Origin: Microbacterium sp. nov. GSS16
GTDB lineage: Bacteria; Actinomycetota; Actinomycetes; Actinomycetales; Microbacteriaceae
NCBI RefSeq assembly: GCF_028198145.1
Contig: NZ_CP116338.1
Location: 2,294,001-2,358,000, forward strand
Direction: 5' to 3'
Length of the DNA: 64,000 nt
Shown here: positions 41,909-49,495 of the stretch, one piece after another
Numbering within the stretch: position 1 is the first letter of the stretch
Layout of the letters: every line of letters begins with the position of its first letter
Notes under the pieces: generated by a model
The model's input: the letters and a program-made list of their open reading frames with translations, nothing else
Database searches by the model: none
Told to the model about the DNA's origin: nothing
Program-made: the position numbers and the translations under genes

Positions 41909-43651
41909 TCAGGAGCGCACGCGCTTGCGCAGCACGTCGATCCGGGACTGCAGCTGCGCGACCGTCGCCTGCGGGACGGCGGGACCACCGCACACGCGAC
42001 GCAGTTCGGCGTGCACCGCGCCGTGCGGCTCGCCGCTCTGGCGGGCGTACAGCCCCACCAGGCTGTTGAGCAGCTGCCGCTGCTCGCGCAGCGTGCGGTG
42101 CAGCGGTGCGGGCAGGGTCGACTCCTGCTCGGGAGGAGCCGCGGCCTCACGCGCCTGACGCAGCTTGCTCTGCCTGGCCTGACGCTGCATGAGGAGGTCG
42201 TGCACGTGCTCGGGCTCGAGCAGACCGGGAAGCCCGATGAACTCCTCCTCCTCCGGCGTGCCGGGCTCGGCGAGCTGACCGAAGTCCTTGCCATCGAACA
42301 CGACCCTGTCGAAGTGGGCGAGCGACGAGATCGCCTGGTAGGTGAACTCCTGGGTCAGGGCATCCGATGCGTCGTCTTCGCGGTTGGCGCTCTCGAGAAG
42401 AGAATCCTCGAGGCCGTCGTCATCCTTCGTCTGACGGTCGAGTGCATGATCGCGCTGCTTCTCCATCTCGTTCGCGAGAGTCATCAGCACAGGCACGTTG
42501 GGCAGGAACACGCTGGCCGCCTCGCCACGGCGGCGGGCGCGCACGAAGCGCCCGATCGCCTGCGCGAAGAAGAGCGGCGTCGACGAAGAGGTGGCGTACA
42601 CGCCGACGGCGAGGCGCGGCACGTCGACGCCCTCCGAGACCATCCGCACCGCGACCATCCAGCGCCGGTCGTCGGCGCTGAACCGCTCGATCCGCTCCGA
42701 CGCCGACGCGTCGTCGCTCAGCACCACGGTGGGCTGCTGCCCGGTGATGCTGTGCAGGATCTTCGCGTAGGCGCGCGCGACGGTCTGGTCGGTGGCGAGC
42801 ACGAGTCCGCCGGCGTCGGGCACGTGGTGGCGGATCTCGGAGAGGCGCCGGTCGGCGGCGCGCAGCACGGCGGGCATCCACTCCCCCTCCGGGTCCAGAG
42901 CCGTCCGCCAGGCCTGCGAGGTGACGTCCTTGGTGTTGTCCTGGCCGAGGTGCGCCTCGAGCTCGTCGCCGGCGCTCGTGCGCCAGCGCATCTTGCCGGA
43001 GTACATGTGGAAGAGCACCGGCCGCACGACGCCGTCTTCGAGGGCCCGGCCGTAGCCGTAGGCGTAGTCGGTGCTCGACACCCGCGCGCCCGACTCGTCT
43101 GGCAGGTACTCGACGAACGGGATGGGCGCCGTGTCGCTGCGGAACGGCGTTCCCGAGAGCAGCAGGCGGCGCTTGGCCGGACCGTACGCGTCGCGGATCG
43201 CATCGCCCCAGCTCAGCGCGTCACCGCCGTGGTGCACCTCGTCGAGGATCACCAGCGTGTTCGCGTCCTCGGTCAGATGCCGATGCACGGACGACTTCGC
43301 GGCGACCTGCGCGTAGGTCACGACGACGCCGTGGTACTGCCGTGACGGGGCCCAGTGGCTGTTGCGGAAGCGGGGGTCGAGACGGATGTGCACGCGCGCT
43401 GCGGCGTCGGCCCACTGCGTCTTGAGGTGCTCGGTCGGCGCGACGACGATGACCCGGTTCACCTCGCCCATCCGCAGCAGCTCGACCGCCAGCGTCAGAG
43501 CGAAGGTGGTCTTGCCCGCGCCAGGGGTCGCTGCGACGAGAAAGTCGCGCTGATCGGCCTGGAAGTACTGCTCGAGCGCCTCGCGCTGCCATGCCCTCAG
43601 CTTGTCGGCGGTACCCCACGGGGCGCGCTGAGGGAAGGACGGAGAGAGCAT
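41909..43651 (-). CDS. DEAD/DEAH-type superfamily 2 helicase
   Basis: A 580-residue SF2 helicase. Motif Q-like LRAWQREALEQYF, Walker A AATPGAGKTTFAL near 45, DEVHHGGDALSWGD (DEVH near 128), SGTPFRSD motif III near 160, VSEGVDVPRLAVGVY and QAIGRFVRARRRG motif VI near 360-385. The C terminus is helical (QMRQARQSKLRQAREAAA-like, LRKRVRS). Related to phage-type and general DNA helicases; no known partner nearby. ATG 43651 is set by a TATCGT box 7 nt upstream; the longer open frame to 43891 is not used. Confidence 0.85.
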   Translation of the reverse strand: MLSPSFPQRAPWGTADKLRAWQREALEQYFQADQRDFLVAATPGAGKTTFALTLAVELLRMGEVNRVIVVAPTEHLKTQWADAAARVHIRLDPRFRNSHWAPSRQYHGVVVTYAQVAAKSSVHRHLTEDANTLVILDEVHHGGDALSWGDAIRDAYGPAKRRLLLSGTPFRSDTAPIPFVEYLPDESGARVSSTDYAYGYGRALEDGVVRPVLFHMYSGKMRWRTSAGDELEAHLGQDNTKDVTSQAWRTALDPEGEWMPAVLRAADRRLSEIRHHVPDAGGLVLATDQTVARAYAKILHSITGQQPTVVLSDDASASERIERFSADDRRWMVAVRMVSEGVDVPRLAVGVYATSSSTPLFFAQAIGRFVRARRRGEAASVFLPNVPVLMTLANEMEKQRDHALDRQTKDDDGLEDSLLESANREDDASDALTQEFTYQAISSLAHFDRVVFDGKDFGQLAEPGTPEEEEFIGLPGLLEPEHVHDLLMQRQARQSKLRQAREAAAPPEQESTLPAPLHRTLREQRQLLNSLVGLYARQSGEPHGAVHAELRRVCGGPAVPQATVAQLQSRIDVLRKRVRS

Positions 43652-43658
43652 CGCATCT

Positions 43659-43664
43659 ACGATA
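43659..43664 (-). promoter_or_regulatory. -10 box (TATCGT) of the helicase gene
   Basis: On the minus strand TATCGT ends 7 nt before ATG 43651, giving a leaderless start. Confidence 0.5.
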
Positions 43665-43700
43665 ATCCAGGCCGCCGACAGTTCGGTTCGGGGCCGGGGG

Positions 43701-43706
43701 TAGGCT
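43701..43706 (+). promoter_or_regulatory. Probable -10 box (TAGGCT) of SGNH gene 43757
   Basis: TAGGCT lies 50 nt before ATG 43757, so the message would have a leader of about 44 nt containing GAAGGAGAG. The paralogue at 9006 lacks a leader. Confidence 0.4.
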
Positions 43707-43756
43707 CGGATGCTGTGCTGCCGGCACCCGCGGCAGTTCCTGTCGAAGGAGAGACG

Positions 43757-44584
43757 ATGGTCGATCAGGATTCCTCGCGCACCCCCTACGTCGCCAACGA
43801 GGGTCCGCACCCGTGGCGTCGATTCGTGGCGGTCGGCGACTCGTTCACCGAGGGCATCGGCGACCCCGACCCGGCTGCTCCCGGAGGGCACCGCGGATGG
43901 GCCGACCGCGTCGCCGAGGTGCTGTCACAGGACGTCGATGACTTCGCGTACGCCAACCTCGCCGTGCGGGGAAAGCTGATCGCCCAGATCGCCGCTGAGC
44001 AGATCGAGCCGGCGGTCGCTCTGAATCCTGATCTGGTCTCGATCTGCGCGGGAGGCAACGACGTGATCCGTCCGCGCACCGATCCCGACGACATCGCCGC
44101 GCAGCTCGAGCGCGCCGTCGCACGCCTGGCGTCGACGGGAGCCGCGGTCGTGCTCTTCACCGGCATCGACACGCACTTCACCCCGGTCTTCCGTGCGTTC
44201 CGCGGCAAGGTCGCGATCTACAACGAGAACGTGCGCGCGATCGCCGACAGGCACGACTGCATCGTGGCCGACCAGTGGGCGCTGAAGGTCATCCAGGACA
44301 CGCGGTTCTTCGCCGATGATCGGCTGCACCTGAACGCGCTCGGCCATCATGAGGTCGCGCGCATGGTGCTGCGCGCGCTGAACGTGCCGAACACGCTGCA
44401 GCCCATGCAGCCTGATCCCATGCCGGTGCGCACGTGGCGCGAGGCGCGCACCGAAGACATCGGCTGGGCGCGCGAGCACCTCGTGCCCTGGGTGCTGCGG
44501 CGTCTGCGTCACCAGTCCTCGGGCGACACGATCTCCGCGAAGCGCCCGGATGCGATGCCGTTCCTGCGCGGCGACGTCGGCTGA
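43757..44584 (+). CDS. SGNH/GDSL-family hydrolase (paralogue of 9006-9761)
   Basis: A 275-residue SGNH hydrolase with the same blocks as the protein at 9006-9761: AVGDSFTEGIGD (catalytic Ser near 30), ANLAVRGKL, ICAGGNDVIRP and DRLHLNALGHHE with the Asp-His dyad. The C-terminal 40 residues end WVLRRLRHQSSGD, also mirrored in the other copy. It has no signal peptide. A GAAGGAGAGACG ribosome site precedes ATG 43757. An ester of unknown type is the substrate. Confidence 0.85.
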   Translation: MVDQDSSRTPYVANEGPHPWRRFVAVGDSFTEGIGDPDPAAPGGHRGWADRVAEVLSQDVDDFAYANLAVRGKLIAQIAAEQIEPAVALNPDLVSICAGGNDVIRPRTDPDDIAAQLERAVARLASTGAAVVLFTGIDTHFTPVFRAFRGKVAIYNENVRAIADRHDCIVADQWALKVIQDTRFFADDRLHLNALGHHEVARMVLRALNVPNTLQPMQPDPMPVRTWREARTEDIGWAREHLVPWVLRRLRHQSSGDTISAKRPDAMPFLRGDVG

Positions 44585-44602
44585 TCCGATCGCCGGCCGC
44601 GC

Positions 44603-45412
44603 TCAGCGCGTCGCGTAGAACGCCACCGCGGACGCGGCGGCGACGTTGAGGGAATCCACCCCGGCCCTCATGGGGATGGTGACCCGTCGGTCGAGCAGGC
44701 GGTCGGTCTCGGGGCGGATGCCGTCGCCCTCGGTGCCGAAGATCAGCGCGAGACGCTCCGGCGACTCCGCGACGAGATCGTCGAGCGTGATCGCGCCGCT
44801 TCCGAGCGACATGCCGGCGACGAGGTACCCGGCCGAGCGCAGCTCGTCGATGCCCGCCGGCCAGGTGTCGATGCGCGTCCACGGCACCTGGAACACCGTG
44901 CCCATCGACACGCGCACCGAACGGCGGTACAGCGGGTCGGCGCAGGTGGGGCTGACGAGAACCGCGTCGACGCCGAGCGCCGCCGCCGATCGGAAGATCG
45001 CTCCGACGTTGGTGTGGTCGGTGAGTCCCTCCAGCACGGCGAGCCGCGGGCGTGCGCTGTCGATCCGCGCGAGCAGATCGGCCACGGGCGCCGGCTCCGG
45101 GCGGTGCATGGCCGCCATCACCCCGCGATGCACGGCGAAACCGGTGAGCTGCTCGGCTGCCTCATCCGTCACGACGTAGACGGGCACGTCGCGTTCGCCG
45201 AGCAGCTCCACGACGGCGTCCGCCCACTTCTGCTGGATGAGCATCGAACGCGGACGGTGACCCGCCTGCAGAGCGCGCTCGATGACCTTCGCCGACTCGG
45301 CGATGTACAGCCCGCCTTCCGGCTCCCGCACCCGGCGCAGAGCCGTATCGGTGAGCGAGCGGTAGTCGTCGAGCACCGGGTCGTGCGGGTCGCGAATGTG
45401 GTGCAGCTGCAT
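44603..45412 (-). CDS. SpoU/TrmH-family rRNA or tRNA 2'-O-methyltransferase
   Basis: A 269-residue SPOUT enzyme. An N-terminal substrate-binding domain of about 90 residues (IAESAKVIERALQAGHRPRS) precedes the trefoil-knot methyltransferase with motif 1 LTDHTNVGAIFRSAAALG, motif 2 LALIFGTEGDGI and motif 3 IPMRAGVDSLNVAAASAVA. It methylates a ribose in rRNA or tRNA; the position is not known. MQLHHIRDP is the start (ATG 45412); the open frame upstream is antisense to the sirtuin gene. It is divergent from that gene. Confidence 0.87.
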   Translation of the reverse strand: MQLHHIRDPHDPVLDDYRSLTDTALRRVREPEGGLYIAESAKVIERALQAGHRPRSMLIQQKWADAVVELLGERDVPVYVVTDEAAEQLTGFAVHRGVMAAMHRPEPAPVADLLARIDSARPRLAVLEGLTDHTNVGAIFRSAAALGVDAVLVSPTCADPLYRRSVRVSMGTVFQVPWTRIDTWPAGIDELRSAGYLVAGMSLGSGAITLDDLVAESPERLALIFGTEGDGIRPETDRLLDRRVTIPMRAGVDSLNVAAASAVAFYATR

Positions 45413-45461
45413 CCGTCCATGCTTGCAGGTCGAAACGGCCCCGCAGCCGCGCCCGCCCGAA

Positions 45462-45467
45462 TAGACT
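45462..45467 (+). promoter_or_regulatory. -10 box (TAGACT) of the sirtuin gene
   Basis: TAGACT ends 6 nt before GTG 45474, giving a leaderless start. Confidence 0.55.
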
Positions 45468-45473
45468 TCCGAG

Positions 45474-46322
45474 GTGCAATCGCTCGAGCTCTCGGACACC
45501 GTCGCCGACGCCGTCGATCGCACGGCCGGGCTGCTGAGCGGCCTTCCCTTCGCCGTGCTCACCGGAGCGGGCATCTCGACCGATTCGGGCATTCCGGCCT
45601 ACCGCGGCGCAGGCGCACCGCCGCGCTCGAAGCCGATGACCATCCAGACCTATCTCTCCGATGAGGCCGCACGTCGGCGGTACTGGCTCGGCGGTCATCT
45701 CGGCTACCGGGCGTTCACGGCGCCGGATCCGAACGGCGGGCATCTCGCGCTGGCGGCGCTGGAGCGCGCGGGAGCAGCGACCGGCGTGGTCACCCAGAAC
45801 GTCGACGGGCTGCACCTGCGCGCCGGCAGCCGGCGCGTCGTGGAGCTGCACGGCACGATGCACCGCACGCTCTGTCTGCACTGCGGGCAGGTGTACGACC
45901 GCAGGGCGATCGCCGAGCGCATCGAGCAGCTGAACCCGTGGATCCTCGTGCCGGAGAACATCGTGCTCAACCCCGACGGAGACGTCTCGCCGGAGAGCAC
46001 GGCGGGCTTCGTCATCCCGACATGCGAGATCTGCGGCGGGATGCTGAAGCCCGACGTCGTGTACTTCGGCGAGTTCGTGCCGATCCGTCGGTTCGCGCTC
46101 GCGGAGTCCCTCGTGCACGCCTCGTCGGCACTCGTCGTCGCGGGCACGTCTCTCACCGTGAACTCCGGTATCCGGGTGATCGAGCGGGCGCGCAGGCGCG
46201 ACATGCCGATCGTGATCGTCAATCACGAGCCGACCAGGGCGGATGCCTGGGCTGACGAGGTCATCGAGGGCGGGACGACCGAGGTCCTCTCCGCGCTGGC
46301 GACCCGCCTCGGAGCTCTCTGA
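45474..46322 (+). CDS. Sir2-family NAD-dependent protein deacylase
   Basis: A 282-residue sirtuin. The NAD motif is VLTGAGISTDSGIPAYRG (about 28-45), TQNVDGLHLRAGS supplies the nicotinamide pocket, ELHGTMHRTLCLHCGQVY carries the catalytic His and the first zinc CxxC, and IPTCEICGGMLKPDVVYFGE the second CxxC. It removes acyl groups from lysines using NAD. The targets are unknown. GTG 45474 is fixed by the TAGACT box; a short leader is absent. The class is bacterial sirtuin, with SIRT4-like features. Confidence 0.92.
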   Translation: MQSLELSDTVADAVDRTAGLLSGLPFAVLTGAGISTDSGIPAYRGAGAPPRSKPMTIQTYLSDEAARRRYWLGGHLGYRAFTAPDPNGGHLALAALERAGAATGVVTQNVDGLHLRAGSRRVVELHGTMHRTLCLHCGQVYDRRAIAERIEQLNPWILVPENIVLNPDGDVSPESTAGFVIPTCEICGGMLKPDVVYFGEFVPIRRFALAESLVHASSALVVAGTSLTVNSGIRVIERARRRDMPIVIVNHEPTRADAWADEVIEGGTTEVLSALATRLGAL

Positions 46323-46345
46323 GCGGGGCGCACCGGAGCCTCCCG

Positions 46346-46351
46346 TAGGCT
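46346..46351 (+). promoter_or_regulatory. -10 box (TAGGCT) of the histidine phosphatase gene
   Basis: TAGGCT ends 6 nt before GTG 46358, giving a leaderless start. Confidence 0.6.
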
Positions 46352-46357
46352 CGAGGG

Positions 46358-46942
46358 GTGACCCTGCTGACACTCGTACGCCACGGACAGACCGACTGGA
46401 ACCTCGCCCGTCGCATCCAGGGCACCACCGACATCCCGCTCAACGACACCGGGCGAGACGACGCCCGCAGGGCCGCCGCCGCGCTCGCCGGTGAGCAGTA
46501 CGACGCGATCTACGCGAGCCCGCTGGTGCGCGCGCAGCAGACGGCGCAGATCATCGCGGACGAACTCGGCCTCGGGGCGCCTGCGCTCACCCGCGGGCTG
46601 CGCGAGCGCACCTTCGGCGACGGCGAGGGGATGCTCGTCGAGGACTACCTGAAGACCTGGGGCGATTGGACCTCGGCGGTGCCGGGCGCGGAGACCCTCG
46701 ACGAGGTGCGCGATCGTGCGATGGACTCCCTCGAGCGGATCGCGCGCGCCTCGCGTCGACGGTCGGCGCCGCGAGCGGAGTCGATCATCGTCGTCAGCCA
46801 CGGCGGGGTCATCCGCTCGCTGCTCATGCACGTCTCGGGCGGCTCGCTGCCGAGGGTGGGTGACTCGCTGCACAACGGCTCGGTCCACCGCTTCGTCGCC
46901 GAGCGGGGCACGCTGCGCCTGCTCGAGGCGATCCCGATCTGA
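46358..46942 (+). CDS. Histidine phosphatase-family (phosphoglycerate mutase-like) protein
   Basis: A 194-residue phosphatase. LVRHGQTDWNLARRIQG is the RHG motif with the phosphohistidine, IPLNDTGRDDA and YASPLVRAQQTAQII follow, and VVSHGGVIRSLLMH is the second His. The length is typical of a cofactor-independent phosphatase; phosphoglycerate mutase and CobC-like phosphatases share this fold, so the substrate is open. GTG 46358 follows a TAGGCT box. Confidence 0.86.
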   Translation: MTLLTLVRHGQTDWNLARRIQGTTDIPLNDTGRDDARRAAAALAGEQYDAIYASPLVRAQQTAQIIADELGLGAPALTRGLRERTFGDGEGMLVEDYLKTWGDWTSAVPGAETLDEVRDRAMDSLERIARASRRRSAPRAESIIVVSHGGVIRSLLMHVSGGSLPRVGDSLHNGSVHRFVAERGTLRLLEAIPI

Positions 46943-47014
46943 CCCTTCGACGGGCTCAGGGGCCTTCGACAGGCTCAGGGACCCACCACATGGGATGCCG
47001 AGCCTGCCGAAGCA
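46943..47014. repeat. Cluster of short interspersed TGAGCCTGTCGAAGG-type repeats
   Basis: Two direct copies, CCTTCGACGGGCTCAGG (46944-46960) and CCTTCGACAGGCTCAGG (46963-46979), are followed by an inverted degenerate copy GAGCCTGCCGAAGC (47001-47014). This family of 15-20 bp repeats recurs in many Microbacteriaceae intergenic regions, as I recall. The pairing copies could form a hairpin between the phosphatase gene and the convergent CitE-like gene and act as a terminator. Confidence 0.65.
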
Positions 47015-47018
47015 CAGC

Positions 47019-47822
47019 TCAGCTCCTTTCGAGCACGGCACGGGCGTGGCGCAGCACCGGCTCGTCGATCATCCGCCCTTCGAAGCGGAACACGCCGCGC
47101 TCCCCCTCGGCGGCCGCCAGCACCGCCTGAGCCCACGTGATCGTCGACTCGTCTGGTCGGTAGGCGTCCCGGATCACCGCGACCTGCTTCGGATGGATGC
47201 ATGCGGTCGCGCCGAATCCGGATGCCACCGCATCCGCGGCCTCGGCGGCGAGACCGTCTGCATCATCGATGTCGAGGTGCACCGCGTCGATGGCCGTCCG
47301 GCCGTGCGCTCCGGCCGCGAGCAGGACCAGCGACCGCGCCGAGCGGGCCACGTCGCGGTACCGCCCGTCCGGGAAGCGGCTCGACATCCCGCCGAGAGAC
47401 GCCACGAGATCCTCCGCGCCCCACATCAGTCCGACGGCGCGCTCGTGAGCGGCGAGCTCTCCCGCCCGGTGCACGCCGCGCGCGGTCTCGCACAGGGCGA
47501 TCAGTCCGAACTCGGCGCCGAACGCGTCGAATGCCGCCGGATCCTCGCTCTTCGCCACCATCACCGTGCGGAACGGGGTGCGCTGCAGCGCATCGACGTC
47601 GCGGGCGAACTCCGCGGTCTCCGGCGCGTTCACGCGGACGATCACACGGTCGGGGTCCATGTCAGCGGCGATGATGTTCTCGCGCGCCTGCGCTCTGGCA
47701 TCCGGAAGCACAGCGTCTTCGAGATCGAGGATCACGGCATCTGCTTTCTGCATCGCCCCCGCGAAGCGCTCGGGCCGGTCGGCGGGGCAGAACAGCAGCG
47801 CGGGGCCCATGCCGAGGGTCAC
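47019..47822 (-). CDS. CitE-like beta-hydroxyacyl-CoA lyase (HpcH/HpaI family)
   Basis: A 267-residue TIM-barrel lyase. LLFCPADRPERFAGAMQKAD and VILDLEDAV (metal-binding Glu/Asp near 34) open it, VNAPETAEFARDVDAL follows, and GLIALCETARGV and GATACIHPKQVAVIRD mark the CoA-ester lyase type. In mycobacteria the homologue in the same operon position cleaves (R)-3-hydroxy-3-methylglutaryl-CoA and citramalyl-CoA; that function is inferred here from context. GTG 47822 overlaps the MaoC stop by 4 nt. It is the last gene of the leucine operon. Confidence 0.85.
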   Translation of the reverse strand: MTLGMGPALLFCPADRPERFAGAMQKADAVILDLEDAVLPDARAQARENIIAADMDPDRVIVRVNAPETAEFARDVDALQRTPFRTVMVAKSEDPAAFDAFGAEFGLIALCETARGVHRAGELAAHERAVGLMWGAEDLVASLGGMSSRFPDGRYRDVARSARSLVLLAAGAHGRTAIDAVHLDIDDADGLAAEAADAVASGFGATACIHPKQVAVIRDAYRPDESTITWAQAVLAAAEGERGVFRFEGRMIDEPVLRHARAVLERS

Positions 47823-48298
47823 CGTTCGCCCTCCGGCAGGCAGCGCATCAGGGCGGTGCGGGTGGCCTTCGCCACGATAACGCCGTCCTGATTGCGTCCG
47901 GTGTGCTCGATCGTGCAGATGCCCTGGCCGGGGCGGGATGCCGAGAGCCGCTTGTCGACGATCACGCTCTCGGTGTACAGCGTGTCGCCGTGGAACAGCG
48001 GATGCGGGAACGAGATGTCACCGAGCCCCAGCTGCGCGACCAGGGTGCCCTGAGTGAGCTGTGTCACCGACGCGCCCACCATCGTCGACAGCGTCCACAT
48101 CGAGTTCATCAGCCGCTGGCCGAACGGCTCCTGCCCATCGGCGAAGGCGGCGTCGAGGTGAAGCGCCTGCGTGTTCATGGTGAGCGTCGTGAAGAGCACG
48201 TTGTCGGCCTCGGTCGCGGTGCGCCCCGGCCGGTGCAGGTAGCGGGCGCCGACCTCGAGCTCCTCGAAGTACAGTCCGCGCTGAACGATGTCGGTCAT
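47819..48298 (-). CDS. MaoC-family enoyl-CoA hydratase
   Basis: A 159-residue hotdog-fold hydratase. The Asp/His region TEADNVLFTTLTMNTQALHL is where the catalytic pair sits, and DISFPHPLFHGDTLY is the second family block. Its place between an acyl-CoA dehydrogenase and a CitE-like lyase matches the mycobacterial operon in which the MaoC protein hydrates methylglutaconyl-CoA or mesaconyl-type CoA esters. ATG 48298 begins 9 nt after the dehydrogenase stop. The pathway role is inference from synteny. Confidence 0.82.
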   Translation of the reverse strand: MTDIVQRGLYFEELEVGARYLHRPGRTATEADNVLFTTLTMNTQALHLDAAFADGQEPFGQRLMNSMWTLSTMVGASVTQLTQGTLVAQLGLGDISFPHPLFHGDTLYTESVIVDKRLSASRPGQGICTIEHTGRNQDGVIVAKATRTALMRCLPEGER

Positions 48299-48307
48299 GC
48301 TCGCACG

Positions 48308-49495
48308 CTATCCGACCAGGCCCAGCGACCGGGCGATGACGAGCAGCTGCACCTCGGTGGTGCCCTCGCCGATCTCGAGGATCTTCGAGTCCCGGTAGTG
48401 CCGCGCCACGGGGTACTCGTTCATGAAGCCGTTGCCGCCGAAGATCTGCGTCGCGTCGCGCGCGTTGTCCATCGCCGCCTCGCCCGAGACGAGTTTGGCG
48501 ATCGCCGCCTCCTCAGCGAACGGACGACCGGCGTCACGAAGCCGTGCGGCGTGCTGCCACGCGAGGCGCGCGGTGTGCACGCGGGCGCGCATGCGGGCCA
48601 GCGTGAACTGCGCGTTCTGCCTCGTGCTCAGCGCCGCGCCGAAGACCGTGCGCTTGCCGGCGTAGTCGACGGCCGCCTCCAGGCATCCTTCCGCGGCGCC
48701 CGTCGCGAGAGCGGCGATCGCGATCCGGCCCTCGTCGAGGATGCTGAGGAAGCTGCGGAACCCCTGGCCGCGCTCGCCGAGCAGGTTCTCCTCCGGCACG
48801 CGGACGTCGTTCAGCGTGAGCGGGTGCGTGTCGGAGGCGTTCCAGCCGACCTTGTCGTACGCCGGCTCGACGGTGAAGCCCGGGGTGCCGTTCGGGACGA
48901 TGATGGTGGAGATCTCCTTCCGCTCCCCGCCGTCGGGGCGCCGCGTCGTGCCGGTGACGGCGGTCATGGTCACGAAGCGCGTGATGGCGGTGCCGGAGTT
49001 GGTGATGAACTGCTTGCTGCCGTTCAGCACCCACTCCCCGCCCTCCAGGCGCGCGGTCGTGCGCGTGGCGCCCGCATCGCTGCCGGCCTCCGGCTCGGTG
49101 AGACCGAAGCCCGCCAGCGCGTGGCCTGCGAGCAGGGCGGGCAGATGCTCCCGCTTCTGCTCCTCGGTGCCGAAGCGGTAGATCGGCATGGCGCCGAGGC
49201 TGACTCCGGCCTCGAGGGTGATCGCGAGCGACTGGTCGACTCGGGCGATGCCCTCGATCGCCAGCCCGAGAGCCAGGTAGTCCCCGCCCTGCCCGCCGTG
49301 CTCCTCCGAGAACGGCAGACCGAACAATCCCATCTCCCCCATCTGCCGCACGACGTCGAGATTCAGCGTGTGCGTGCGGTCGGCCTCGTACGCCTGCGGC
49401 GCGACGACCTCTTCGGCGAACTCCCGCACCATCGCGGCGAGTTCGCGCTGCTCTTCGTTCAGGTCGACACCGGTCAGTTCGGTCTGGGCGCTCAT
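48308..49495 (-). CDS. Acyl-CoA dehydrogenase (isovaleryl-CoA dehydrogenase-like)
   Basis: A 395-residue FAD enzyme oxidising a short branched acyl-CoA. The FAD signatures are GFGLTEPEAGSDAGAT and FITNSGTAITRFVTM; the substrate-binding arm includes SFLSILDEGRIAIAALATGA, and GGNGFMNEYPVARHYRDSKI and EIGEGTTEVQLLVIA close the C terminus. The nearby carboxylase pair points to isovaleryl-CoA as substrate, giving 3-methylcrotonyl-CoA. ATG 49495 overlaps the carboxylase stop by 4 nt. The order is that of the leucine-degradation operon. Confidence 0.88.
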   Translation of the reverse strand: MSAQTELTGVDLNEEQRELAAMVREFAEEVVAPQAYEADRTHTLNLDVVRQMGEMGLFGLPFSEEHGGQGGDYLALGLAIEGIARVDQSLAITLEAGVSLGAMPIYRFGTEEQKREHLPALLAGHALAGFGLTEPEAGSDAGATRTTARLEGGEWVLNGSKQFITNSGTAITRFVTMTAVTGTTRRPDGGERKEISTIIVPNGTPGFTVEPAYDKVGWNASDTHPLTLNDVRVPEENLLGERGQGFRSFLSILDEGRIAIAALATGAAEGCLEAAVDYAGKRTVFGAALSTRQNAQFTLARMRARVHTARLAWQHAARLRDAGRPFAEEAAIAKLVSGEAAMDNARDATQIFGGNGFMNEYPVARHYRDSKILEIGEGTTEVQLLVIARSLGLVG

